DNA of 5,115 bases, taken from Hyphomicrobiales bacterium (GTDB taxonomy: Bacteria; Pseudomonadota; Alphaproteobacteria; Rhizobiales; Beijerinckiaceae). The DNA lies in NCBI GenBank assembly GCA_003567055.1, contig PXAW01000189.1:1-5115 (forward strand). The letters are read 5' to 3'. How positions within the stretch are numbered: position 1 is the first letter of the stretch; every line of letters begins with the position of its first letter. Of this stretch, positions 1 through 5,115 are shown piece after piece. Position numbers and translations under genes: made by a program. Under the pieces are notes generated by a model. The model searched no databases and was not told where the DNA came from. It worked only from the letters and a program-made list of their open reading frames with translations.

Positions 1-383
1 AGGAAGCTGTCGAGCTGGAGGAAGGGCTCCTCGCCGATGGCCGCGTCGTGGTCGATGCCATCCTCTTCGCCTTCGACAGCGACGAGATCCTGCCCGAATC
101 AGCCGAAGCACTCGCCGTCGTCGGCGGTCTGATGCGTGATCGTCCCGAGCTGAACCTGCTCGTCGTCGGCCATACCGACGGTGTCGGCAGCTTCGACTAC
201 AATCTGCGTCTGTCGCTCGATCGCGCCACCGCCGTGGTGAACTGGCTGCGCCGCGAACACGGGATCGATCGTGAGCGGCTGCGTCCCGCCGGCGCCGGTC
301 CGATGTCTCCGATCACGACGAACCGCACGGAGCAGGGCCGCACGCTCAACCGCCGTGTGGAACTCGTCGAGGTTATCGACTGA
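1..383 (+). CDS. OmpA-family outer-membrane/peptidoglycan-binding protein, C-terminal part (5' end outside window)
   Basis: This reading frame is open from the left edge (first whole codon at 3) to TGA at 381-383, so only the last 126 residues are seen. They form one complete OmpA C-terminal (OmpA-like, MotB-like) domain. It begins with the beta strand and loop VDAILFAFDSDEILPESA, continues with the core LNLLVVGHTDGVGSFDYN and the helix LSLDRATAVVNWL, and ends in GRTLNRRVELV. In this family the Asp of HTD and the Arg of the following helix (DRATAV) bind the diaminopimelate of peptidoglycan, and both are present. By family knowledge the domain sits in the periplasm and anchors an outer-membrane protein or lipoprotein to the cell wall. 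The missing N-terminal part could be a beta-barrel, a lipoprotein or a repeat region and cannot be judged here. A GTG at 48 is an internal Val codon, not a likely start, because domain-like sequence continues upstream of it. The gene is followed by a large inverted repeat that could end its transcript. Confidence 0.9.
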   Translation, partial: EAVELEEGLLADGRVVVDAILFAFDSDEILPESAEALAVVGGLMRDRPELNLLVVGHTDGVGSFDYNLRLSLDRATAVVNWLRREHGIDRERLRPAGAGPMSPITTNRTEQGRTLNRRVELVEVID

Positions 384-402
384 TCCGGGCGGCGGTTCAC
401 GC

Positions 403-487
403 GGATACGCGTTGCGCGGGCGCGCAGGCGAGGTTGCGGGATTTATACCCGGTCAACCCTCGACCGCGCCCGCGCAAGGGCGTATCC
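403..487. repeat. Long imperfect inverted repeat / hairpin filling the ompA-like to DMT intergenic gap
   Basis: Hand pairing gives a stem of about 33 base pairs. Segment 403-410 pairs with 480-487 (8 bp). After a small internal loop (411 against 478-479), 412-424 pairs perfectly with 465-477 (13 bp, TTGCGCGGGCGCG and its complement). Then 429-433 pairs with 458-462, 434-436 with 454-456, and 437-440 with 448-451, around the AT-rich loop ATTTATA at 441-447. It begins 20 nt after the OmpA-family stop and ends 29 nt before the DMT start. No T-run follows it on either strand, so it is not a textbook intrinsic terminator. It may act as a 3'-end processing or stabilising hairpin, a Rho-dependent terminator region, or be a copy of a dispersed palindromic element. 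The pairing is seen directly; the role is inferred. Confidence 0.7.
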
Positions 488-516
488 AGAAGAGCATAAC
501 CGATCGGATTTTCCCC

Positions 517-1458
517 GTGTCCTCGCCGCAAGCCATCATCGACAATCGCCGCGGCATCATCGCGATGCTGTGCGCGAGCCTGTTCTTCATCACCAACGAC
601 ACGGTTATCAAGCTCGCCTCGGATGTGTTCTCGACGAGCCAGATGATGGCCGTGCGCGGTGTATTCTCGACGAGTTTCGCGCTGATCATCGTGGTCGCGC
701 TGGGCCAGGCCGGCCATCTGCGCAAGCTCGCCTCACCCCTGGTCGCCCTGCGCGCCACGCTCGAGGCCACCGTCGCCTTCCTCTTCATCACTGCGCTCGC
801 CTTGTTGCCGCTGGCCAATGTCACGGCCATCCTGCAATCCACGCCGATCATCATGACGCTGATGCTGGTGACGCTCGGGCTGGAGCGCGTCGGCTGGCGG
901 CGCTGGGGGGCGATCCTCGTCGGCTTTGCCGGTGTGATTCTGATCGTGCAGCCGAGCCCCGAGGGCTTCAATATCTCGGTGCTGTTTGCGCTCTCCGCCG
1001 CCGTGCTGGTCTCGATCCGCGATCTCGTCACGCGGCGTATCGCCGATGACATTCCCTCTCCGGTGATCGCCGCCTCCACCACCATGGCCGTCGGGCTCGC
1101 CGGTTTCGTCATCGGTTTCGTGCGCGGTGAGGAATGGGCGCCTTTCCTCGTGCCGGAGGTGACCTATCTCGTTGTGGCGGCTGCGCTCGTGACAATGGCC
1201 AATCTGGCGATCGTGATGGCGTTCCGCAATGTCGAGGTCTCGGTGGTGTCGCCGTTCCGCTATGCCGTCGTCATCTTCGCGCTGATCCTGGGCTATCTCG
1301 TCTTCGGTGATCTGCCGAATCTCATCGCCATGGCGGGCATGGCGCTCGTCGTCGGGGCCGGGGTCTACACGATACACCGCGAGCATGTGCGGCGCCGGCA
1401 GATCTCTGCGCTGAGCGTCGCGCGTCCGGAAACCACAGGCGGGGAGGCAGGGCGATGA
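517..1458 (+). CDS. DMT superfamily (EamA domain) membrane transporter
   Basis: This encodes a 313-residue, very hydrophobic inner-membrane protein with two tandem EamA-type halves, matching the usual ~300-residue, ten-helix size of the drug/metabolite transporter superfamily. The first half (about 13-146) starts GIIAMLCASLFFITNDTVIK and closes with the typical hinge VGWRRWGAILVGFAGVILIV then QP (125-146). The second half (about 155-295) ends with VSPFRYAVVIFALILGYLVF (244 on), GDLPN and a Gly-rich last helix, followed by an Arg-rich cytoplasmic tail (REHVRRRQ), as positive-inside predicts. The substrate cannot be read from sequence; family members export amino acids, metabolites or drugs. 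The start is uncertain. GTG at 517 gives a proper N-terminus but has no clear Shine-Dalgarno; the next in-frame ATG (565) would cut into helix 1. The frame stays open upstream to 271, but that part runs through the previous gene and the hairpin and is not convincing protein. The stop overlaps the start of the next transporter as ATGA. Confidence 0.88.
   Translation: MSSPQAIIDNRRGIIAMLCASLFFITNDTVIKLASDVFSTSQMMAVRGVFSTSFALIIVVALGQAGHLRKLASPLVALRATLEATVAFLFITALALLPLANVTAILQSTPIIMTLMLVTLGLERVGWRRWGAILVGFAGVILIVQPSPEGFNISVLFALSAAVLVSIRDLVTRRIADDIPSPVIAASTTMAVGLAGFVIGFVRGEEWAPFLVPEVTYLVVAAALVTMANLAIVMAFRNVEVSVVSPFRYAVVIFALILGYLVFGDLPNLIAMAGMALVVGAGVYTIHREHVRRRQISALSVARPETTGGEAGR
1441..1447 (+). 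promoter_or_regulatory. Shine-Dalgarno GGGGAGG for the MFS gene, inside the end of the DMT gene
   Basis: GGGGAGG lies 7 nt upstream of ATG 1455. It is a strong ribosome-binding site located within the last codons of the DMT gene. It supports ATG 1455 as the MFS start and, with the ATGA overlap, suggests translational coupling of the two transporters. Confidence 0.65.
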
Positions 1459-2741
1459 AAGGGCCGAGCGACGGGGCGGAGCCGGATGCCGGCGCGGTCA
1501 CGCAGCCTGATCGGCCATCGCCGCCGCCCGGCGAGGCGATCATGGCCGGCTCCGCGCCGGTGCGTGTTCCCTCGCTCGCCATTCTCGTCGCGATCTCCAC
1601 GCTGCAGCCCTTCGCCTTGAACGTGCTGGCCCCCGCCACGCCTGTCCTGGCGCGGGTGATGCAGACCGATTACGCGACGATTCAGCTCACGCTCACCGTC
1701 TATCTCGCCACGGTCGCGGTGACGCAGCTCTTCGTCGGCCCGATCTCCGACCGGATCGGGCGCCGGCCCTGCATCATCGGCGGGATTGCCCTGTTTCTGA
1801 TCGGTTCGGTGACGGGCGCCTTCGCCCAGAGCATCGAGAGCCTGCTGCTGGCGCGGGTCGTCCAGGCCGCCGGCGGCGGGACCTGTTTCGCGCTCGCCCG
1901 CGCCGTGGTGCGCGATACCGCCGGCAAGGACCGGGCGGCGAGCATTATCGGCTATCTCTCGATGGCGATGGTGATCTCGCCGATGATCGCCCCCTTCGTC
2001 GGCGGTGTGCTGGAGGAAGCCTTCGGCTGGCGCGCGATCTTCGTGGCGATGGTGCTGCTCTCCGCCGGTGTGCTCGTCGCGGCCTGGTACGCCTTGCACG
2101 AGACCGCCCCGCGCGGCGCATCATCCTCGCTCGTCACCATCCTGCGCGGCTTTCCGATCCTGCTGGGCAATCCGGCATTCCTTTTTTACACGCTGACGCT
2201 GGCTTTCGTTTCCGCGACGTTTTTCGGCTTCATTGCCGGGGCGCCCTTCGTTGTGGTCGAGACGATGGAGCGCTCGCCGCAGGTCTACGGGCTGTATTTC
2301 ATCATCAACGCTGCCGGCTACATGTTCGGCAATTTCCTCACCGGACGCTACGGCCAGCGCTTCGGCTCGATGAAGCTCGTGGTGATCGGCACCTGGATGT
2401 CGTCGGCGGCGATGCTGATCGCCCTGTATTTCGCGCTGATCGGCCCCTGGACGCCGCTGACCTTCTTCCTGCCGCTGACCATCAACGGGATCGGCAACGG
2501 TCTGACCATTCCCGGCGCCACTGCGGCGGCGCTCTCGGTTCGCCCGGATCTCGCCGGAACGGCAGCGGGGCTCTCGGGCGCGGCGCAATTGGGGACAGGT
2601 GCGCTGGCAGCCGTGATCGGCGGTTATATCGTCGAGCTCTACGCCCCGGGTCTGGTGATCTTCATGCTGGTCTGCATGCTCGCCGGCCTGGGCACCTCAC
2701 GGCTCGCGCGCCATCACGAGATGCGCAGCGGCGGGGGCTGA
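1455..2741 (+). CDS. MFS multidrug efflux transporter, Bcr/CflA family
   Basis: This is a 428-residue major facilitator permease of the 12-helix drug:proton antiporter type, predicted in the inner membrane. The MFS motif A in the loop after helix 2 is clear: GPISDRIGRRP (95-105). Helix 4 carries LLLARVVQAAGGG (130-142), with the Arg134 typical of drug/H+ antiporters and the RxxQA pattern seen in Bcr/CflA proteins. The following SPMIAPFVGGVLEEAFGWRA segment matches the helix 5-6 region of the same family. The central loop (ALHETAPRGASSS) separates the two six-helix halves. ATG 1455 overlaps the DMT stop and has a strong Shine-Dalgarno. It adds a Pro/Gly-rich hydrophilic N-terminus of about 38 residues that is longer than usual. 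ATG 1542 (residue 30) has GCGAGG 5 nt before it, would give a typical 399-residue protein, and remains a real alternative. Export of drugs, sulfonamides, bicyclomycin or small metabolites is known in the family; the substrate here is unknown. It is likely co-transcribed with the DMT gene. Confidence 0.9.
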   Translation: MKGPSDGAEPDAGAVTQPDRPSPPPGEAIMAGSAPVRVPSLAILVAISTLQPFALNVLAPATPVLARVMQTDYATIQLTLTVYLATVAVTQLFVGPISDRIGRRPCIIGGIALFLIGSVTGAFAQSIESLLLARVVQAAGGGTCFALARAVVRDTAGKDRAASIIGYLSMAMVISPMIAPFVGGVLEEAFGWRAIFVAMVLLSAGVLVAAWYALHETAPRGASSSLVTILRGFPILLGNPAFLFYTLTLAFVSATFFGFIAGAPFVVVETMERSPQVYGLYFIINAAGYMFGNFLTGRYGQRFGSMKLVVIGTWMSSAAMLIALYFALIGPWTPLTFFLPLTINGIGNGLTIPGATAAALSVRPDLAGTAAGLSGAAQLGTGALAAVIGGYIVELYAPGLVIFMLVCMLAGLGTSRLARHHEMRSGGG

Positions 2742-2750
2742 CCGGGCAGG

Positions 2751-2768
2751 GCGCCGCGCTTCCGGCGC
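2751..2768. terminator. Small GC hairpin between convergent genes, possible weak terminator
   Basis: GCGCCG (2751-2756) pairs perfectly with CGGCGC (2763-2768) around a 6-nt loop. It lies in the 34-bp gap between the MFS stop and the stop of the convergent minus-strand gene, the right place for a shared terminator. No T-run follows on either strand, so an intrinsic terminator is only a guess. Such 6-bp GC palindromes also arise by chance in DNA of this composition. Confidence 0.3.
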
Positions 2769-2775
2769 GACCGAA

Positions 2776-3114
2776 TCACGCAGGAGACGGATCGTATGTG
2801 TCCGGCGGCGTGTTGGAATTGGCCGGTGTGCCGAGCTCGCTCGCCGTGAGGCGCGACACGGCGGGGCGCCCGTCATGCCGGGGAAGGCGCCGGCGCACGG
2901 GACGTCGCAGATATTCGCGATACATCATCTCGCCCAGACCCTGGTCATGCACCCGGCGCAAACCCGCAACCCCTTCCTCAGCCCGTGAAGGCTTTTCGTC
3001 TGCGCCACCATTTTGCCCAGGCGCCGACTTTCCGCCCGCTTCGGCGGAACCGGCGCCGGAGTCGCTCCCCCTGGAGCCCCGATCGACGCGATTGTCCTGA
3101 ATTGTTTCGTCCAT
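2776..3114 (-). CDS. Hypothetical small protein, 112 aa, disordered acidic/Gly-rich N-terminus and Arg-rich core
   Basis: I do not recognise this protein. From ATG at 3114 (minus strand) it reads MDETIQDNRVDRGSRG and continues with a Gly/Ser/Ala-rich, probably disordered stretch to about residue 45. A likely helical, charged segment follows (AEEGVAGLRRVHDQGLGEMM, 45-64), then a strongly basic patch YREYLRRPVRRRLPRHD (65-81), and a Pro/Thr/Asn-rich tail. No signal peptide or membrane segment is visible. The start was chosen because it begins the acidic segment and a purine-rich GAAGGCGGG lies upstream. The same frame stays open to 3249, but that part would translate the putative regulatory palindromes. 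Third-position GC is high (roughly 75% by hand count), lower than the neighbours but better than the competing plus-strand frame, which is rich in rare AGG/AGA/CCA/TCA codons. It is divergent from the dehydrogenase and convergent with the MFS gene. A spurious call in a true noncoding region remains possible. Confidence 0.5.
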   Translation of the reverse strand: MDETIQDNRVDRGSRGSDSGAGSAEAGGKSAPGQNGGADEKPSRAEEGVAGLRRVHDQGLGEMMYREYLRRPVRRRLPRHDGRPAVSRLTASELGTPANSNTPPDTYDPSPA

Positions 3115-3142
3115 AGCCGAGCCCGCCTTCAATGGCAATCCT

Positions 3143-3171
3143 TTGCCGGGCAATTTTGTTGCAGTGCAACA
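3143..3171. promoter_or_regulatory. Tandem palindromic operator candidate, two TTGC-N3-GCAA sites
   Basis: Two perfect palindromes with odd-base centres stand side by side. TTGCC-G-GGCAA occupies 3143-3153, and TGTTGCA-G-TGCAACA occupies 3157-3171. Both contain the pattern TTGC-N3-GCAA, and their centres (3148, 3164) are 16 bp apart. They lie between the divergent small gene and the dehydrogenase, and the right-hand one overlaps the -35 position of a possible rightward promoter. This arrangement suits a dimeric repressor acting on one or both genes. From memory, PhaR-type regulators of polyhydroxyalkanoate genes in alphaproteobacteria use similar TGC-N3-GCA palindromes, so PhaR is a candidate, but no PHA gene is present in the window to support it. 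Confidence 0.55.
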
Positions 3172-3187
3172 CTGCCTTGCGCATAAT
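3159..3187 (+). promoter_or_regulatory. Possible sigma70-type promoter P1 of the dehydrogenase gene
   Basis: TTGCAG (3159-3164), a 17-bp spacer and CATAAT (3182-3187) resemble a sigma70 promoter. The -10 matches TATAAT at 5 of 6 positions; the -35 matches only the leading TTG. The -35 lies inside the larger palindrome, so a protein bound there would block polymerase. The predicted start near 3194 would give a leader of about 120 nt before ATG 3315. Confidence 0.4.
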
Positions 3188-3235
3188 TCATATCTGACGG
3201 GCACCATGCCCTTTGCCGATGCGCCGTGATGCCGT

Positions 3236-3264
3236 TTGACCCGCTGCACCTGCGCCCATTACAT
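3236..3264 (+). promoter_or_regulatory. Possible sigma70-type promoter P2 of the dehydrogenase gene
   Basis: TTGACC (3236-3241) is a good -35 (5 of 6 to TTGACA, and the form often seen in alphaproteobacteria). It is followed after 17 bp by TTACAT (3259-3264), a weak -10 with 3 of 6 matches. The predicted start near 3271 would give a leader of about 44 nt. This site lies downstream of the palindromes, so it would escape simple steric repression by them. Confidence 0.35.
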
Positions 3265-3302
3265 AAAGGTTGCGTTCGCGAATACGAAATCAAGGCAAAG
3301 AC

Positions 3303-3307
3303 GAGGA
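3303..3307 (+). promoter_or_regulatory. Shine-Dalgarno GAGGA fixing the dehydrogenase start
   Basis: GAGGA is 7 nt before ATG 3315. It decides in favour of 3315 over the upstream in-frame TTG at 3270, because translation from 3315 begins exactly at the Rossmann-fold strand MAKVAFLGLG. Confidence 0.7.
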
Positions 3308-3314
3308 AAACGCC

Positions 3315-4184
3315 ATGGCGAAGGTCGCATTTCTGGGTCTCGGGGTGATGGGTTATCCCATGGCGGGCCATCTCGCCGCCAAGGGACACGAGGTCACGGT
3401 TTACAATCGCACCGCCGCGAAGGCGGAAAAGTGGGTCTCCGAACACGGCGGACGCGCTGCGGCGACCCCGCGCGAGGCGGCGGCGGGGCAGGAGATCGTC
3501 TTTGCCTGTGTCGGCAATGACGATGATCTGCGCGATGTCACGACCGGCCCCGAAGGCGCCTTCCACGCGATGGAAAAGGGCGCAACCTTCGTCGATCACA
3601 CCACCGCCTCTGCGGAAGTCGCGCGCGAGCTCGCTGCGGCAGCGGATGCGGGCGGCTTCGGCTTCATCGACGCGCCGGTCTCCGGCGGCCAGGCCGGTGC
3701 GGAGAACGGCGTGCTTACCGTGATGTGCGGCGGGGCCGAGAGCGTCTATACCAGCGTCGAGCCGGCGATCATGAGCTTTGCCCGTTCCTGCCGCCTGCTC
3801 GGCCCGTCGGGCTCCGGCCAGCTCGCCAAGATGGTCAACCAGGTCTGCATTGCGGGGCTGGTCCAGGGCCTGTCCGAGGCGATCGCCTTCGGCCAGAAGG
3901 CCGGGCTCGACATGGAGGCTGTGCTCGACGTCATCTCCAAGGGTGCCGCCGGCTCCTGGCAGATGGAGAATCGCGGCAAGACGATGGTCGAGGACAAATT
4001 CGATTTCGGCTTCGCCGTCGACTGGATGCGCAAGGATCTCGACATCGTCCTCGCCGAAGCGCGCCGCAACGGCGCCTCCATGCCCGTCACCGCGCTGGTC
4101 GACCAGTTCTACGCCGAAGTCCAGAAGATGGGTGGCGGGCGCTGGGACACGTCGAGCCTGATCGCGCGCCTGAAGCGCGATTGA
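3315..4184 (+). CDS. NAD(P)-dependent beta-hydroxyacid dehydrogenase, 3-hydroxyisobutyrate dehydrogenase-like
   Basis: This is a 289-residue soluble oxidoreductase, full length for the family (about 290-300). The N-terminal Rossmann fold opens with the dinucleotide motif FLGLGVMGYPMAGH (6-19) and continues to VYNRT (29-33). Arg32, Thr33 and Lys36 after the second strand are the kind of residues that favour NADP(H) over NAD(H) in this superfamily. The substrate-binding loop DAPVSGGQAGAENG lies at 119-132. The conserved helix GSGQLAKMVNQV (166-177) carries the catalytic Lys172 and Asn175. The C-terminal helical domain contains DWMRKDLDIVLAEA and ends in GRWDTSSLIARLKRD. The family reversibly oxidises beta-hydroxyacids (3-hydroxyisobutyrate in valine breakdown, tartronate semialdehyde reduction, gamma-hydroxybutyrate or succinic semialdehyde reduction). 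Sequence alone does not choose among these, so no gene symbol is given. The gene is preceded by GAGGA and one or two candidate promoters, and followed after 45 bp by the aminopeptidase gene on the same strand. Confidence 0.92.
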   Translation: MAKVAFLGLGVMGYPMAGHLAAKGHEVTVYNRTAAKAEKWVSEHGGRAAATPREAAAGQEIVFACVGNDDDLRDVTTGPEGAFHAMEKGATFVDHTTASAEVARELAAAADAGGFGFIDAPVSGGQAGAENGVLTVMCGGAESVYTSVEPAIMSFARSCRLLGPSGSGQLAKMVNQVCIAGLVQGLSEAIAFGQKAGLDMEAVLDVISKGAAGSWQMENRGKTMVEDKFDFGFAVDWMRKDLDIVLAEARRNGASMPVTALVDQFYAEVQKMGGGRWDTSSLIARLKRD

Positions 4185-4229
4185 AATGCGTCCGCGATCG
4201 GCACTGATTCGGGATATCCAAGAGAGACC

Positions 4230-5115
4230 ATGACCCACCCGCTCATCGAAACCGATACCAGCCTCCAGGCTGTTCCCGTTCACGCCGTCGGTCCGGAAGG
4301 GCTCGACGATCTGCTCGCGGAGCTGCCCGGCCCCGCCGCGCATTTCGCCAGGGCGCAGGGCTTCAAGGCGAAGAAGGGGGAGATCATTCTGCTGCCGGAT
4401 GCGCAGGGCGACCTCGCCCAGGTGCTGTTCGGGCTCGGTGGCAAGACGAAGCGCGATCCGCTGCTCGCGGGCCTGCTGCCGGGGCGGCTGCCCGAGGGGC
4501 TCTATCGCCTGAACGGGGCCGGGCGGCTCGACGTGCTGGCCTGGCTGATGGGGGCCTATCGCTTCACGCGCTATCGGGGCGGGAAATCCGGGGATGGCGG
4601 ATCGGAAAACGGCGCGGGTGACGGTGCCCGTGCGCGGTTGCTTGCGCCCGAGGGCGTCGATGTCGCGGGCGTGGCGCAGATCGCGCAGGCGCTGACGCTG
4701 GGGCGCGATCTGATCAACACGCCGGCCAATGATTGCGGTCCCGCCGAGATTGCACAGGCGGTCGAGCGGCTGGCCCAGCGCCACGGCGCGTCCTGCACCG
4801 TCATCGAGGGCGATGCGCTCCTTGCCGAGAACCTGCCGATGATCCATGCGGTGGGCCGCGCTTCGCCGCGTGCGCCGCGTCTGATCGATCTGCGCTGGGG
4901 GCGTGCGGATGCGCCGCGCGTGACGCTGGTCGGCAAGGGCGTGGCCTTCGATACGGGCGGACTCAACATCAAGCCCGATAACGCCATGAGCCTGATGAAG
5001 AAGGATATGGGCGGTGCGGCGGCGGCGATCGCGGCGGCGGCGATGGTGATGGCGTCCGGCCTCGATCTGCGGCTGCGGCTTCTGGTGCCGGCGGTGGAGA
5101 ACGCGATTTCCGGCA
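4230..5115 (+). CDS. M17 family (leucyl aminopeptidase-like) metallopeptidase, 3' end outside window
   Basis: The frame is open from ATG 4230 to the right edge, giving 295 whole codons with no stop. The catalytic domain of the M17 cytosol aminopeptidase family is plain. After LGRDLINTPANDCGP (157-171), VGKGVAFDTGGLNIKP (234-249) holds the metal-ligand Lys236 and Asp241 and the catalytic Lys248. MKKDMGGAA (256-264) supplies Asp259. These have exactly the spacing of K270, D275, K282 and D293 in E. coli PepA. VPAVENAISG follows at the cut. The second metal motif (NTDAEGR in PepA) lies beyond the window. The N-domain (1-115) is not PepA-like in length; it fits the shorter type common in alphaproteobacterial M17 proteins. 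A Gly/Ser/Asp-rich linker (117-133) joins it to the catalytic domain. The enzyme is expected to be a cytoplasmic, two-metal hexameric aminopeptidase releasing N-terminal residues from peptides. AAGAGAG just before ATG is a modest Shine-Dalgarno. The short gap suggests co-transcription with the dehydrogenase. Confidence 0.93.
   Translation, partial: MTHPLIETDTSLQAVPVHAVGPEGLDDLLAELPGPAAHFARAQGFKAKKGEIILLPDAQGDLAQVLFGLGGKTKRDPLLAGLLPGRLPEGLYRLNGAGRLDVLAWLMGAYRFTRYRGGKSGDGGSENGAGDGARARLLAPEGVDVAGVAQIAQALTLGRDLINTPANDCGPAEIAQAVERLAQRHGASCTVIEGDALLAENLPMIHAVGRASPRAPRLIDLRWGRADAPRVTLVGKGVAFDTGGLNIKPDNAMSLMKKDMGGAAAAIAAAAMVMASGLDLRLRLLVPAVENAISG

Noticed and set aside
271..516. In-frame upstream extension of the DMT transporter back to 271
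   Set aside because: It overlaps the end of the OmpA-family gene in another frame and then translates the hairpin. The peptide is Arg/Ser/Gly-rich and unlike a transporter N-terminus.
453..1386. Long minus-strand ORFs opposite the DMT transporter
   Set aside because: They are antisense shadows of a clear membrane protein. Their products are His/Asp/Arg-rich or Thr/Ser/Ala-rich low-complexity sequence without domains.
2796..2849. 17-codon plus-strand ORF (MCPAACWNWPVCRARSP) with AGGAG 9 nt upstream
   Set aside because: The Cys/Trp-rich peptide and good Shine-Dalgarno drew attention, but the purine-rich stretch is also explained as the last codons of the minus-strand gene, and there is no other sign of a leader peptide (no following tandem codons or attenuator).
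2798..3100. 100-codon plus-strand ORF opposite the small hypothetical gene
   Set aside because: Its composition (Arg/Pro/Ser-rich) and many rare codons (AGG, AGA, CCA, TCA, GGA) are unlike neighbouring genes. It looks like the antisense shadow of the minus-strand frame, though which of the two is real is not fully certain.
3129..4847. 572-codon minus-strand ORF across the dehydrogenase and aminopeptidase genes
   Set aside because: This long open frame is a known by-product of high-GC third positions on the other strand. The plus strand here encodes two proteins with intact family motifs, whereas this product shows no recognisable domain.
5008..5048. GCG-rich run (GGCGGTGCGGCGGCGGCGATCGCGGCGGCGGCG)
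   Set aside because: It looks like a trinucleotide repeat, but it encodes the conserved Gly-Gly-Ala-Ala helix after the metal-binding Asp of M17 peptidases, so it is explained by Ala codon use.

Overview
The window is GC-rich, with a strong G/C preference at third codon positions. Gene content and protein style (OmpA domain, EamA and Bcr/CflA transporters, a hydroxyisobutyrate-dehydrogenase-like enzyme, an M17 aminopeptidase with an unusual N-domain) fit an alphaproteobacterium, probably of the Hyphomicrobiales/Rhizobiales. That placement is inferred from general resemblance; no marker gene is present to fix it.

Layout from left to right. The window opens inside the 3' part of an OmpA-family gene, a peptidoglycan-binding C-terminal domain ending at 383. 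A 133-bp gap follows, most of it one long, nearly continuous inverted repeat (403-487). Next come two membrane transporters that overlap by an ATGA: a DMT/EamA permease (517-1458) and an MFS permease of the Bcr/CflA drug-resistance type (1455-2741). They look like a translationally coupled efflux or export pair. A small GC hairpin lies between the MFS gene and a convergent minus-strand gene for an unrecognised 112-residue protein (3114-2776). A 200-bp divergent intergenic region (3115-3314) separates that small gene from the rightward block. It holds two adjacent palindromes of form TTGC-N3-GCAA, and the second overlaps the -35 position of a possible rightward promoter. The rightward block is a beta-hydroxyacid dehydrogenase (3315-4184) followed after 45 bp by an M17 leucyl-aminopeptidase-like gene (4230 to the window end, cut off at the right edge).

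How the genes work together: the two transporters plausibly form one expression unit. The dehydrogenase and aminopeptidase are probably co-transcribed and may both serve amino-acid or peptide catabolism, but this rests on adjacency only. I see no CRISPR array, IS element, tRNA, rRNA or phage module. I did not find a convincing new biological system. The items most worth a second look are the long intergenic hairpin, the paired palindromic operator candidate, and the unrecognised small protein beside it.
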